Shown: positions 11,531 to 24,870 of the stretch, in pieces
How the letters are laid out: the number at the start of each line of letters is the position of its first letter
How positions within the stretch are numbered: the first letter of the stretch is position 1
Origin: Climacteris rufus
Lineage: Eukaryota > Chordata > Aves > Passeriformes > Climacteridae
Length of the DNA stretch: 64,000 nucleotides
Assembly (NCBI GenBank): GCA_013398175.1
Contig: VZRZ01000211.1
Coordinates: 435,857-499,856, forward strand
Direction: 5' to 3'
Translations under genes and position numbers: made by a program
Notes under the pieces: generated by a model
Databases searched by the model: none
What the model was told of the DNA's origin: nothing
The model's input: only the letters and a program-made list of their open reading frames with translations

Positions 11531-14500
11531 CCTGTGTAAAAATTCAGGACAAGTAGTCCAAAGTATAAGAGCAAATATTGTTGCACTGCTCAACATCTAA
11601 GGCCCCTAACTGCAGTAATTTTTCTGTGTGTTAGAAGTTCTTTGTTTGGGTCTGTGTACATGCACATCCTTTCAACTCATCAACTGACATGCAGCACTTG
11701 CCAAGCTAGGATTTTAAATTACCTCCCACATTAACTGTGGCATAAAGAGGGACAGGATGCTCTTTATTTACTGCCATTCTGGGGATTCTTCTCCAAGGCT
11801 TGCTATGGATATTTTTACAATTGAAAGTAATTTGTAATTTAAAGCCACAATAGCCAGGCCAATGATAACAACAGTTTTTCTCTTGAGCTCTGTGGAAGTT
11901 CACATCCTCTGCTTTGTATTCCCCTTCTCCCTTGCTTGCACTTGATGTGTTATGCCAGTAGGGCAATATCAGATGTAATTTTCAAAGAACAGAAGCTTCT
12001 GAGATATTAATTTCACATGCTGTTTTTTTACGCTGAAACGTGTACATAAGGAAGATCATTCAGGGGTAAAAGCTTTGTGGTTGAGGACAAGGCTGGGAAG
12101 AGCTGCTTTCCTGGAAGATGCCTGGGACTGAATCTAGCTTTTCTCAGTTCATGCCTCACTCTTCTGCGTGCCATTTAACAGTCTGTGGCAGGGACGACGT
12201 GTGGCCCACCTCAGGCAAGGGCTGCAATGAAGGCTAATACAGATGGAAAGCCCTGTGCCTCAGCTTGGCTGGGGTTAGTGGGACCCTCACACGCATTTCA
12301 GGCTTATAATTAAAGATGTGTTGGTATCAAGTTAATCTCCTTAAAAGAAATATATTGTTATTCATTTTCCAGTTGGGTTATAACCTTCATGTATGACATA
12401 TTCCTTTAAGGCTGGAGGTTTTGACTGTTTCTCTTGGAAGATGAAAGGTTATTGGAAGGAAGTCTGGACTCAGAAGAGGAGAAAGAGGGGAGAAAAAAGT
12501 TTTAGACCACAATTTCGAAGTGACCTCATTAGTCCCTCTAAGTGAGCAGCTCTCCAAGTCGTGGTGGTGACAGACCATAGGACACTACTACATGTCAGGC
12601 CTTCCTGGCCTCCTGCATGCTTGCATATATTTTTCCCATGGCCTTCTTTGCACTCTTGCCAGGCTAAGATTTGTGTTTGTGAAAAGTTCTCAGGACAATT
12701 GGAGTCTCCTTTAGTCCAGCTCTGAGCTTCTCTTTGCTCTGCTAGTTTTGCTGACGCAGATGCTGGAGAAAAGCTGGCGTGAAGTTTACTGAATGAACCT
12801 TGTGAAAGGAGAGGGGGACACTGAGCACTTTATGCTGAGGACATAGAGAAAACTGCCAGCTTTATGGATTCACTCTTCTCATCTGTGTGCACAGGTACAG
12901 GTTGGTTTCTCACTCTAAACCACTTCAAAGAACTGACATTCTTTTCTTCTTGTGGGTGATGGATAGCTGGTAACTGGTCCCTACCAGTATTTAAGAACTA
13001 TAACAGAGTTTTGGAAACTCTGTTTTGAAAACCATGTGTACGTTATTCTGTTTTATTGCTCCCTGCTGGCATCCTGCTCTCTAGCAAAAGGGAAAAGATA
13101 TTTGTAGCAGAGCCTGCTCAGCTGTGCTCAGCCCTGATTTGTCTGCAGGAATCTACATACCTCCATGCCCACATTTCTGTGTTGAAAAGGGGAAATAACT
13201 GGGACATGGAGGGCAGAAAACTTCTGCCTCCAAATAGCCCATATTTGTATCATATCAGCTCTTGAGAAATGAAAATCTACCCTGTTGTTATCAAGTTATT
13301 ATATAGCTATTTTCTAGACTGCAACCTAAAGGATGAAATCTCCACTTCCTTTTTTGTACTAGTGAACTGAACTCCTGTCTCTTCTCTGAGATCCCTCAGA
13401 GAACTCGGTGCCAAAGAAGACCTGAAGAGATGTGTTTTCCAAAATAAGAAACTCCTTTTGGAAGCTTACGTCTGTGTTTGCATGCAGCCCACATCATGAC
13501 TCTTTGCCCTTCATCATCCTTCCAAAGTCAGGCAATTACACAAAAAGCAGAATTTCTTTGCAGGCATTTTCTGTGGGATAGGTGATCGGGTTGATGGTTT
13601 TTGAATCAGTTCTTTGCATGCATCTGCATTTCCTAGTAGCACGCTGATTTCCAGGCTGTGTATTTTGGGAAGGGAATGCATAGCAATTAATAGTTATGTC
13701 AATGAACAGCTACCTTATGTTTTCAGTATGTAGTTACATGGTGTATAAGTAAACAGTTTTGAGATGCTATTTCTACACAGGCTCAGCAGTGTATAAGCAT
13801 GGCTGCTAAAATTGTTCTTGGTCTAGTTCAATGACCCTCACCAGCAGTTTTTGTTATTCTGGTCTGTATGGTGATTATCTTTTCCTGCTAACTTTGGAGC
13901 CCTTAGCATTCAGTTTGAAGAGGATAGAAATGTCTCTTTAAAGGACAGGCTCATCAAAAACAGAAACAAAAGAAAATAGGAAAGAGTGGTGATTATTGGA
14001 AGACTTTACATACTTTGTCATGACGTCTGATTCCCATTTCACTGTCAGAAACACCATTTGAAAATTTAAAAATGTTACTTCTTGGGAATTTCAAGGATAA
14101 TATCCTCATTGAGTACCCTGGAAAATGAGGGCTTGTTTTACAGCTTAATTTCCTTTTAGTTTTCCTGGTAAGAAACACAAATCTGTTTTGCCTGTTTGCT
14201 AGGAAAAAAACAAAAGTCTATAACCTCACCTTTATAGAAAATTCCTTACTACTCACCTTCTTCCATGTAACATAAGTCATTTGAACCCCTCTGACCAGTA
14301 ATATAAAAATAGTGCTCGATTCATCCCAAAAGCGTCTTTCCCTGGATTAATGTTTACTTTTCCTTTAGTGTCCATCCACCTGCTGGCCATGCTGCTGTCT
14401 CCCTGTCTGTTCTGCACATCAAATGGTGCAGAGCTACATCAGTCACTGGCTGTGTCAGTTTGGCATGGCACCAACCTGGGCAGGCAGAGAGGACACTACT

Positions 14501-17500
14501 GCTGGAAGACAAAGTATGTCTTTTTATAAATTGTTTTTTAGTACACAGAGAGCTAGAATTAGTAAGGGTTTAATTTTCCCTCTTGCTATATTCTGCATAT
14601 AGCCAGTGTATTTGTACCTTTCTGGTCATTTTTGCTCTATCTCTTGGCATATACATGATCACTGCAGTCAGTCATCTCCACATCTTCTCTTGAGACCTCA
14701 ATATGCTAACTCTGTCTTTCAGGATTTTCTCCAAGAAAAACACAAAAAGCAGGTCTTACCTCCTGCTACCTCCACGTATTTTAGTTCTGCAATTAAATTT
14801 GTTCTCACCATTACTTGCTTAGACCAAGATGAACAGCATAACCAATATTTTCTGCTGTAACTGAAGCCAAAGTATAAACAGAATGAAAATTTCCAAGGTT
14901 CCTAAGGTTATGGGATAAAAAATATCAATCAGGTAATTTCCAAATGGGCTATTTTCCATTTTTATTGCTTTTCAGAATTTCCCTTCCTTAACGCAACAGA
15001 AATCTTGCTCTTGTTTGCTAGGCCAAGCTTCAAATAAATGCAGAGAAACAGATTAATCTAAATGTTTTTAAACAAACTCTTGTTACAGTTAGAAATCCAG
15101 CCATGATGAAGAGACTGTGCTCCCATGCTAGCAGGGGGAGCACAACAGCAGTGTTTAAAGATGCTCGTCAGCTTTAGCTGGCAACCAACACCATAGTTCT
15201 GCTTAGAGTTTCCTTTGAAATTTAGGGATCAGGTGTGTTGGGACACACAAACAGCATGAACAAGAACAATACTAATAGCAGTAAACATGAAGCATTTCAG
15301 TTGAGGACACATGCCCAACATAGCCTCAGAAGCAGAGGCCAGGCTACAGTAATAATGTCTCAGCCTGTATAAAACATCTCTTCACTCAGTTGAGGCTTCA
15401 GATCTAATTCTGAATTGAAAACATTTAGCTCTGATATTTATGCATGAACCATGAGGCTGACACACATGTCAAGAGAAAAAGCTGGTATGGTTGTTCTTCA
15501 CTACGTTGGCAAAAGAGTATTTCATTCTGGATCACTGAGACTCCCAGTCTTCCATAAGCGGTTCTAGGCAATGTGTACTGTGGCTCTTTCAGCTCACCAG
15601 GAATGCACACAAGCAGTTTAGTGTGCATTTAGGGGGAGAAAAGGGAGTGAGGCATACCTGGAGAATCACTGTTACAAAGGCAGCTTCCACTTTATGTGCA
15701 GCATTTTTGTTTTATGCTAATTGATTTTATTTGAATAAAAACTAATGTTAGACTCAGGGATGATATCACGATAATGCCATTCAAAGACAAAGAAAATACT
15801 TTTAACCCACATAAAGCTCCTTAATTTCTCTTGACAACAGGATCATAACCCTGTATTTATCTAGCATCATTCAGACAGTATAGTTTTTAAATAATACATA
15901 ACTTAATATTATGAGGTAAACTCTTTCTAAATTACTGTGTTGAAAATTATGCACTTTATTTATAGGAAGGTAATTTCTCACTTTTTTTTTAGAAAGCTTT
16001 GTGGTTCATCTGTGATATCTGATCTGAACCTTTACAGCATTCAAGCCTTAAGACTATTGATTGTTTTTTAATGTGGCTAAAACAATAGGTTTGTAAGGGC
16101 AAACATGATGAGTAGAAGTAATTTAATTTATGTACTTAGCTTAGTGTATTTGAACATAATATTTTAGATCTTGCAACACTGTCCACTAGAGTATGACTGT
16201 ATTATAACAAACACATATGCAAAAATTCAGTATGTCTGATCGGTTTAGGCTCATTTCAAAGCTTGTTGGAAGACAATGGAATTTCCATTGCCCTCAGTCA
16301 GACTTGGCCTTATTCATTACTGGTCATTTAGCAGAGTATGTGACTATGTTTGTACACATGGAAAGAAGTAAACTTCATGGGTACTGCTTTATAATGACAA
16401 ACCAACACATTTAGGATGACAGGGATCTGGATTGCATATTTTCTGGTAAATCAACAATACTGATCCTGATTTATGCATTCCCTTAGAGTGGGTCTTTGGC
16501 CAAAACCATAAATAGTCTCAATCCTTCTAGGTGGCACAAGCTAATTCAGTGCAATTTTCCTTCTTCCAAGAAAGCCTGATAGTTAACTCTTTCCTGCCTT
16601 ATTTTGGCTGTGACTATTGTATTCCTGAGGCCCAAATGGGGCTACTGCATAGTTGACAACCTGTGCAATGCTGTCAGTGTCAGCTGGGATGGTTTCTGCA
16701 GACACGGACTATAATAAACCCTGTAGCTCTGTCTTTAACAGCGTCCCCCCAGATAGACATCTCCTGATGGGCTCTTGGACATGCTGAGCCAGTAGCAAGC
16801 CAGCCCTCTTCTGTTTGTAGAAAAAAGAGGAAGCCTCTGCATGTGCTTTCATGTCACCCTTTTATAACTTGCTGGATGAATATTAGCAGCTGAGGAAATA
16901 AGGGGCAGATCCATGATCCAAGGAAGGATCTTGTACACTACTAACATGGAGCTTGAAGCAGCATTGCAGCTAATGTGGAGATGGGTGAAAACAAAAATGC
17001 TCCAAAATGTTGTGCCATCTTGAAACTGCAAGTTCCTCACAGACTCTGCTTTTCACTTGTGGTTTGTTCTTTATACAAATGAAAGAAGAAATATCTGTAC
17101 ACGACACTGAGCCTTGCAATGTCTGCATTCATGATTCAAGGTCTTTGCCTGATCTTCCTAAGAAAGGAAGGCTCTTTCTTACTCCCAGCTTTGATGTCAC
17201 AAGTCACATCACTAGATTCAGAAGACAGTCTGTTGAGCTATATGCAGGAAAGTATTATGATATAAGAACGCAAGTGGCTGCCTTGGGCTTCTCATACTGG
17301 GGACTCTGCAGTTTTGTGTGACAGTGCAAGGGAGCCTGTTCAGTTTGCTGACAAGAGCACTCTCAGCAGAAGTAGCTGCTCCCCAGACCTCTGCAAATTG
17401 AAAGGCCAGACTTAGCCATGCTGTTTCTTAAAAGTGACATAGCCACAGGAATGGATTTGTGACAAGATGGCAAAAGAACAAATCCCACCATAAAAGAACA

Positions 17501-20500
17501 ACAATGAAAGGCCGTAAGGGGGGAAAAAATGAATTCCAGAGTGGGTTGATGTGCTTACGCAAGACAATTTACACAATCACAGCATTGTACAAAGAAACAA
17601 AGATATGGCCTTGGGGAAGCCACTGCCATTTTGTAAGTAATAGTTAAAAAATGCTTGCACTGACTCTACCAAGAAATGCCTATAGAGGCAGGGGCCCTAA
17701 TAAGGAGCAGCAGGCAGCAGCCCAGTGGGTAAACAAAAAGACATGACTCCCTGAGCAAGAGACTGGCCCCTTGTAAACACAAAGGGTTTTATGTAGACTT
17801 GCATGCTCTGGCTGTACCTCTGAGCTGTGCAGCCTTGCACCCATCTTCAGGTAAATTTTTCTGGGCTGGACGTATTCTTAAAGATGCATGAGAATGAGAG
17901 GTTTCACAGCAAAAGCTTCCATCCTCGCTTTCTGTTATTGTTTGCGTCTCTGGTGTGTTGGGAACTCAGCATGCTCAGCTGTGTTTTTAGAGCAAGTTCC
18001 TCCAGCATGGTTTCTTTGTTCCTGTTCTGTTCCAATCTGCTTGTATTTAGGCTTCCCTGGCAGGGTGGGAAAGCTCCACAAGTATCAGTAAAAATGAGGT
18101 TTCATTTTCATCTTTCAAGCTAAGAATCTAGCAAATGCTAAATGCTAAAAAGTGCTTCAGCACTAGGAAAAAGATGCTTTTGCAGCTAGAAATATAAATT
18201 ATTGGTGACTGGTTTGGGAATTTGGTAGCTGACATTTCAAACAATCAGTACCTCCCCCAGGTCATCAAAGCAGAGTGCCTGACTGGATGAGGTGGCTTTT
18301 AAAGTGCTGCACTGAGTTTACAAAATGTTGGAGATTAAGATTTCAGACCATGGGAATCCTAGTTTGATGAGGTGACTTATGTTTGTGTTAGCATAGATTA
18401 AGATGTAAGCAGAAAGTTATTATTTTAAAGTAACAAATAAAACTTGGGAAAACAATCCATAAGGAGAAAACAAATGTATCAGGTTTTCTAAAGCAGCCTT
18501 AATGTATCAAGTACTCAGCTTCATAAAACTGCAGTAAGATTTGGTGGCAAAATCCCAGTCTAGATGATGTTTTGCTAGTAAAGACGTAAATATCCTACAG
18601 ATTTCAGAAATAGAATGTTACTTCTTTAGATATATCAAAAACAAGTTCCAAGGGAGTAAAGAATTACTGTGAGCAGTTTTAAGTGAAGATTGTCAGGCTA
18701 CTATAAAGTAAGCGGCAGTAGGTGTTGTTATTCATCTTCTTCCTAGTGTTGTATGTGAGACTTCAGTTTAAATGTCTAAGAAGAAAATTCCTAACAGTAA
18801 GGTATAGCTGTCAGGTTATGAAATGGTAGACATGCCACTCTTTCAGTTATATGAAGTCAGACTGCAGAGAAAACTTGATAATATACAGCCTGAAATGCAG
18901 CAGCATCAGCTGAGGCACTGGCAAGGCTAACGCAACAGGCTGTTCCATTTTGGGTTGTGATTGTAGAGTCCTCCAAGCTTCCAGCACTACCCTTACTCTC
19001 CATCCTGCTCACGCTTTCATTCACAGCTAGGACTGTGTAAATATCTACTGCAGTCAAACAGTGTGAAATTTCATGTGTCTTTACTTTCTAGTCAGAATAG
19101 ACAAAGAATTGCCAAGGATGACACAACAATCCTTCTCATGTCCTTAACTGGACAAGCTGTACAGTTCTGCTTCAGTTTCCAAGTCAGTAGGTTCAGCAGC
19201 AGAGAGGACCAAACCACCTTGGCACAGACGTGCAGGTTAGGTGGGATTTAGGTCTGAGGCAGTGTAAAAGGCACCATTACTTTAATGCTACCAATAGCAT
19301 TTCAGATAGGTATACTCATGGATTATTCGGTGCATATGAAGTTTTCCAACAGCTCTCAATTTAGCAGTCTAAATTTAAGCCATCGCTTTGCCACAGTGTC
19401 ACCTTCAGCAAAGGATTTGCACACAGTGAGGCACAGTGAGGAAGAGCACAGCTATTCTGGTGCTCTGATCTCCTTTATCTTTAGATTTGTCCGTGCTAAC
19501 AGGATAACACTCTCTTTCAAATACACAATTTAGCCAAAACCTTGAAAATGTTTCTTCTCCTCCACTATGTTTTTTTTAAATAATATGGCAGACAGATACT
19601 CCTGTACGTGTGTCTGAGGTTATGCCAATTTGTTATTAGCCTACCCAATAAGATACTCCAAATTGTACTAGTGACCAGTGATTACACATCGTTGTTTTGT
19701 CTCAGTTCTTTGTTTCACTTGAATGTAACTCTTCCAGGATCAAAGGGTTCTATAATCAGAAAGATGTTATGAAAGAAATGTTTCCATCTCTTCCTGCCAC
19801 GTGCCTTAAGGCTACAAAAGCAGTTCTCTTTCAACCCTGAAAAGAAATAATAATAAGCAAACCATCAATTAGAATGTGGAATTGTCTTCAGTGTGAAACT
19901 TCATGGTGGAGTCATGTAAAATGGGATAGCAAGAGGGGGAAAATGCTGCTTTAGGGAAAGACTGTGCTAATCTAGATGACTGAGGTATTCTCTGGCAGAA
20001 TTTCTAGGGGTCTGCTGCACAGCAGACCAGCAATAAACCCAGGGAGTTGTATCAGCTGAACCATGAATATGTTGAAACAGATTATGTCCTCTGAAATGAA
20101 CCTTTTTGGGGTTTGCAATTGTTTGTAATTCTCTAATGGGAATTTCAGGTTTGTGTATAAACAATGGAGAAAGTGAACTAAGCAATGCAAACTAGTATTT
20201 TACTTACTTTTGAGAATTCTTTTGTAAACTTGATGTTTACATGACAGTTAGCACTGTCCTCCTGCCAGAAGATATTGAAAAGGAAGGAAATGAACTGTGC
20301 AGTCATTTACACCCCATGAAAAGACATTTGATAGCTTAGAAAGATTTCTTGGTTTCTCTAGTGACTTGTTTGTAATGTAAGCTTGCTGTCTTTATATTCT
20401 GGTCATGTACAGAGTCAAGCAAAAGCAGCACTGGGAAAAAAAAAGAAAAAGATAAACGCAGGGCCAAATCCATTCTAATGTAGCTTTACCACAGTTGGTG

Positions 20501-21174
20501 GAGTTAAGGCAGGAGATAATTTGTCCCAAAGATTTTGGAGCAACGAAGTATTACAGTGAAGCTTCATAGAGCATTAGAACTGACAGGAGTAGCAGGAATT
20601 TATTTGCAATTAACTGTCACTCAGAGTATAAGGAAAAACAGCAAAAGGAAAACTTTTCAAAGCTGTAATGAGCATGCACAACCTCTGTCCTCTCTGAAAA
20701 GGAAGCTGGCCTTTCCCATAGGTTTCCATAAACTTATGTCCCTATAAATATACACTGTTATCTCCTGGTTTTGATCAGCTCACTTGTCCAGTTGCAACTG
20801 CTAACTTTTAAAGCTGAGCCCTTGCCAAAGCTGTCTGTGCTCTCAAAGTAAAACAAAACATTGCACATATAAAGAAAAAAGAAGGGTGTTGCTGATGAAG
20901 ACGATAGGAATTACCTTCTAGGGCAGATGCACAGCACATCACAAAATAAATACATTGTTACTGCATATGGCATGACATCACAGATGTGCCTGAACACACT
21001 TGATGATTTAGCACCTTTTGCTGTGAGATGAAGCTGTGCCAGATTATGACAGAAAACAATCCAGGCAGCTGAACTATGAAAAGCTTTCACAAAGACCATA
21101 AGTAAATAATTCAATAAAGTATTCCATTCTTTTCAATACTGCATATTTGATTCTAAAGGATAACAGGTGCTTCA
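11531..21174. other. Non-coding stretch, no gene seen
   Basis: AT-rich unique-looking sequence. It holds a 17-nt palindrome CAATGGAATTTCCATTG at 16274-16290, a 10-bp tandem CACAGTGAGG near 19422-19440, and the inverted repeat at 20.0 kb. No repeat family or exon is recognised. Confidence 0.55.
20009..20028. repeat. 9-bp perfect inverted repeat with 2-nt centre
   Basis: GGTCTGCTG and CAGCAGACC flank the dinucleotide CA. It could be a dimeric binding site or chance; no flanking extension of the symmetry was seen. Confidence 0.7.
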
Positions 21175-21562
21175 AGATCAAAGATCTCCAATTACAAATA
21201 TGTGTAGGATAGAGAAGCAACACTCCGGAGTGGTGGAAGCTGTGGGGTTTTTTCCTCTGATTTTATTTTTTCTGTTATATCCTATCAAGGGACTCTGGGC
21301 ATTTAGTATCATTCCTTTCCACACAATGCAAGCCATTTTCTTTTCTAGAGTAAAGATCCAAGAAACTTTTGGCTAAGCCCATTCAAGAATAATAGTTAAC
21401 CTGATATTCTTCACTTTGATCTTTGATCACATTATTTCTCTTTTCTAATCCTGCTTGATAATGGCAGAATACTCAGTTTCAGATTAATTTTTTTCGGGTT
21501 TGGATTCTTATCAAAAACATTCTAGGCCTGCTAAGGTGAGTTGGATATATCTAGATCAAAGG
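21175..21562. promoter_or_regulatory. Cluster of four TCF/LEF-type motifs
   Basis: AGATCAAAG occurs at 21175-21183. CTTTGATC occurs twice back to back at 21414-21428, giving two minus-strand GATCAAAG sites that share one base. AGATCAAAGG occurs at 21553-21562. These match the WWCAAAG core bound by the HMG box of TCF/LEF factors. Four in under 400 bp is well above random expectation for a 7-mer, although A-rich composition raises the background. Regulatory activity is inferred only. Confidence 0.3.
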
Positions 21563-24500
21563 CTTTTAGTATCACCTGTACCCTGATTGTATGGAAGAAG
21601 TCAATATTAACTTTTCCTGTACTCTTCAGCAGGTCCATTTCTTGTCCCTGTGCAATTCAGTTTAGTAAAAGTCTACAAGCACACAGCAGGATGAGACAAA
21701 GCCAAATACCCACACTCTTTCTGGGCTCCATAAAAGGTTAGTTGGAATCTGGTTCAGTACGGACTTTTACAAATAGCAATATTTTATCTGAAGCAATTAA
21801 ATCAACTCTTTCTAATTATTGATGAGTACCCTCACTCCTGTGACTGAAAACAGTAATTTCTTATGCTATTTCCACAGTCAGCACCTAATAATGCATGAAA
21901 ACAGCACAAGTATTGACTGGGTCACTACTGAAGTTTGAGTCATGTGACTGCAAGATTATCTGAGCCTCCCTAACTGGTCTCATGTTCTTTCCTAATTTCT
22001 GATTGCTGCTGTTGTCCTGCTTCACTCCAATGACCTCTAAAGAGAGTAACACCTGTACTAGCTAGAGATATTTGAATTAAAGTATAGCATTGCCAGTGGA
22101 ACTAAAAGTCACCTAAAATCTTAGTTACAACATCTTCTTTTGAAAGTAATGCAAGGTTTCTAAAACACTACAAAAAGTCTTGTAAGGATACATTCTGTGT
22201 AAAGGAAACTCATCAGTACTGAATTAAGAGAGCAATGTGAAGAGTATTTGTATCTTCTCTGGGGGTAGATGATGTTATGGTTCATCACCCTCTGTCCAGA
22301 CTTAACACTCTTGTTACAGTGCTGTACCAAACTATGGAACTTCTCTCCATCCTACTCCTTTCCAGTTCTGTCCATTATGAACCTGGCTCTGAATGTGTAG
22401 AAGTTCTTTTGCTCTTGCTTGGTACAATAATCTGAGAGAAGCACAGACTTTGAGAACACCACCAGTTGCATCAGTGACAGTGACTGCTTTGGTGAGTCCA
22501 TCTGAAGCTCAGCACTGATGGGCTTTTTACTTTTCTGATAACTGCTGCCCACACCTGATTCCAGCCCTTAATTCCTTCTTTGGTGTGCTTACAGTGATCA
22601 TGAACTATGCACTATTATTTTGTGCTTGGCACAGGAACAAGCAAGGATCAACTGTTAACTTCACTTGGGCTAAAGGTTTTGTCATGGCAAGTACCTTTCT
22701 TCTATCAACATGCACCCAACAAACTGAGGTGCTACGAAAACTGCGGTGTTGTGTTCTTACCCAGTGCAATTTGCAAACTCTAGGAAAGGCTCTAAAAAGA
22801 CTTAAATGGGAATTAGTTGTCCGTTTCTTGCTTGTTCATTTCCCCTCCATTTCTCCATAACTTTGCTAGAAAGAATACTTTGTTTCACCCCTCCCTTATT
22901 CTGTATCATATGGATTAGAACAGGATTTTGTTGTGCATCTTGTTTTAATCAAAATAGGCAGTGATAGCACTAGCACAGGAGCCTATTTTTATCATCTGAG
23001 AAACAGCTGTAATTGAATCAAGAAATAAATGGGAGGCTAAATGAAATTTCAGTGGTCCAGAGGATGGCTATCACCTGTCTCCAGAACACCATTCAAGAGC
23101 ACATGCAATAGGCCCTAATACACATACGTGTGTTTTGGGGTGAGATTGATTAGGTGAGGACAATGCTCCAAGCCACACTGAAGACTGAAAGGCTCAGTTC
23201 ATTCATCTCCTATTCCCTCCTGCTCCCCACTCTAGAAAAAAAACACAAGGTGTCTTACTACAAATACCCCAAATTTCAACTTTTGGTTTTGGCAGATGAT
23301 TGCACTGAAAAGGTGTTTGCAGATAAACAGGGTGAGAGAGAAACCAGGCAGGCATGCTGGCACAAATGACCCTGTATTCAGAGTAATGTTGCAAGTAGCC
23401 ATAAACACGTTAGCTAAGAAGTTCATTGGAATAGTGTCCTCTGAAAAACTGAGGAGATGGGGAAGTGTGAGTTGAACTTTTTTTCTGATTGCTATCCGTA
23501 GTTGAGATAATCTCCTTTGTCAAAGGGAGTCTACAGAGACCCTCTGTTCATTTGGGTAGAAACAAAACTTCCTGGTAAGAGTGCTAGAGATCCTTTCTTC
23601 TTAACTCTTGTGTATTCCATGATTCCCTATGGAGGATAAATGCTCCTAAGAAGAAAGGTCTGGTATTAACAGTATTGTTCTCTATCTGTAAAAGTTGTCT
23701 GTCACAACAGACCTGGTACAAACTTAGGGACAGAAGCAGTCTCTGCCCCAATGAGTTTATCCTCTAGATGATGACATAGACTGAGGACTGGAACACAATG
23801 TAGGATTACTCTTGGTTTGAAAGTATGGGGAGTACATTCTGTCAGCTCTTGTAGTCTTATTACTGACTACAGTGGCTACATCAAGCCCCCACTCAAGTAA
23901 GCCACACTGTTCTGACACCAAATGGGGGAGTTCTGGTATAAAGTAGACAGTGGTGTTAAGGTATTTTGAAGATTGACTTCAAGGACAGCTCATTCTTTTC
24001 CTTAATTCAAAGTCATCTCTAAGACTGAGACTTCATTTTATGCTTTCAGTTTCTTCTTGTGAAGAAGAATTAAGTTGTATGTGAGGCTGCAATCAATTTA
24101 CAGCAGCAAAGGAAGGAGGCATGAGTTAAAAAACATTTAAACCTGAAAGTAACAGCTGGACATAGATAAAGAATGAGAGCATGAATCTTTCATGAATCTT
24201 TCAGCTGAAGATCAAACACCCTGAGAGAAGTTGCTTTTTCCATCAGTACTTTCACATGGCTCTGCCTCCAGGCTTCGGGCAAGACCAGAAGCAAAAGTGC
24301 CAAAATATCATGAGAAAAGCTGCTCTTGCAAAATTTCTGGCCTGACCAGAAGCAGGAAAATCTCATGAAAGACTGTTCTCGTTTGCTTTCCAGCCCTGCT
24401 TGGCACGTCCAGGAGGCTAAACCAGGTTCCCCTTGGTTTTGAACCATATTTGAATTCTTCTTTGGTTTCTCATGTCTTTTGTAAATAATACTCTAAACCT

Positions 24501-24689
24501 GTGGTGTGTCAGCTCTGCTGACTTGACACACTTACCCCCAGACTGGTGCAGACCAGCAGTGTGGTTGAGTGACTGAGTGTTTTTCAAACTTTGTCTAAAA
24601 ATTATTTTTCATTTACTACTAAGTAGAGATCCTAAGTCTATTGCAGTGGGAGCTATACAAAATGATAGAAAAATCTTTTGGCCACAAGA
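21563..24689. other. Non-coding stretch, no gene seen
   Basis: Only short open frames and the 11-bp tandem at 24.18 kb are visible. No repeat family or exon is recognised. Confidence 0.55.
24180..24201. repeat. 11-bp tandem duplication
   Basis: CATGAATCTTT occurs twice head to tail with no mismatch. It is a small slippage duplication. Confidence 0.8.
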
Positions 24690-24870
24690 GCTGACCGTAG
24701 CAGGTGAGAGATGATTTTGCCACTGTTCCTCATCTATAAAACATGGATACATAGTATTACTAACATCACTGACCCAAGTGTATAGAACTAGTCTGCATTC
24801 AACCTACATGTTTTTGAATCCCAGTCCAGAGTTTAAACCACAAGACCATTCTCTCGCTTCCAAATTAATG
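24690..24870. repeat. Possible ancient MIR/L2-like or tRNA-SINE remnant
   Basis: Two landmarks lie near each other. TTCCTCATCTATAAAACATGGATA resembles the MIR/L2 string TTTCCTCATCTGTAAAATGGGGATA. GAATCCCAGTCCAGAGTTTAAACCACAAGACCATTC resembles the antisense SINE/L2 string ending in AACCACTAGACCA. The two imply opposite orientations, so this may be two old insertions. Ends are uncertain. Confidence 0.4.
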
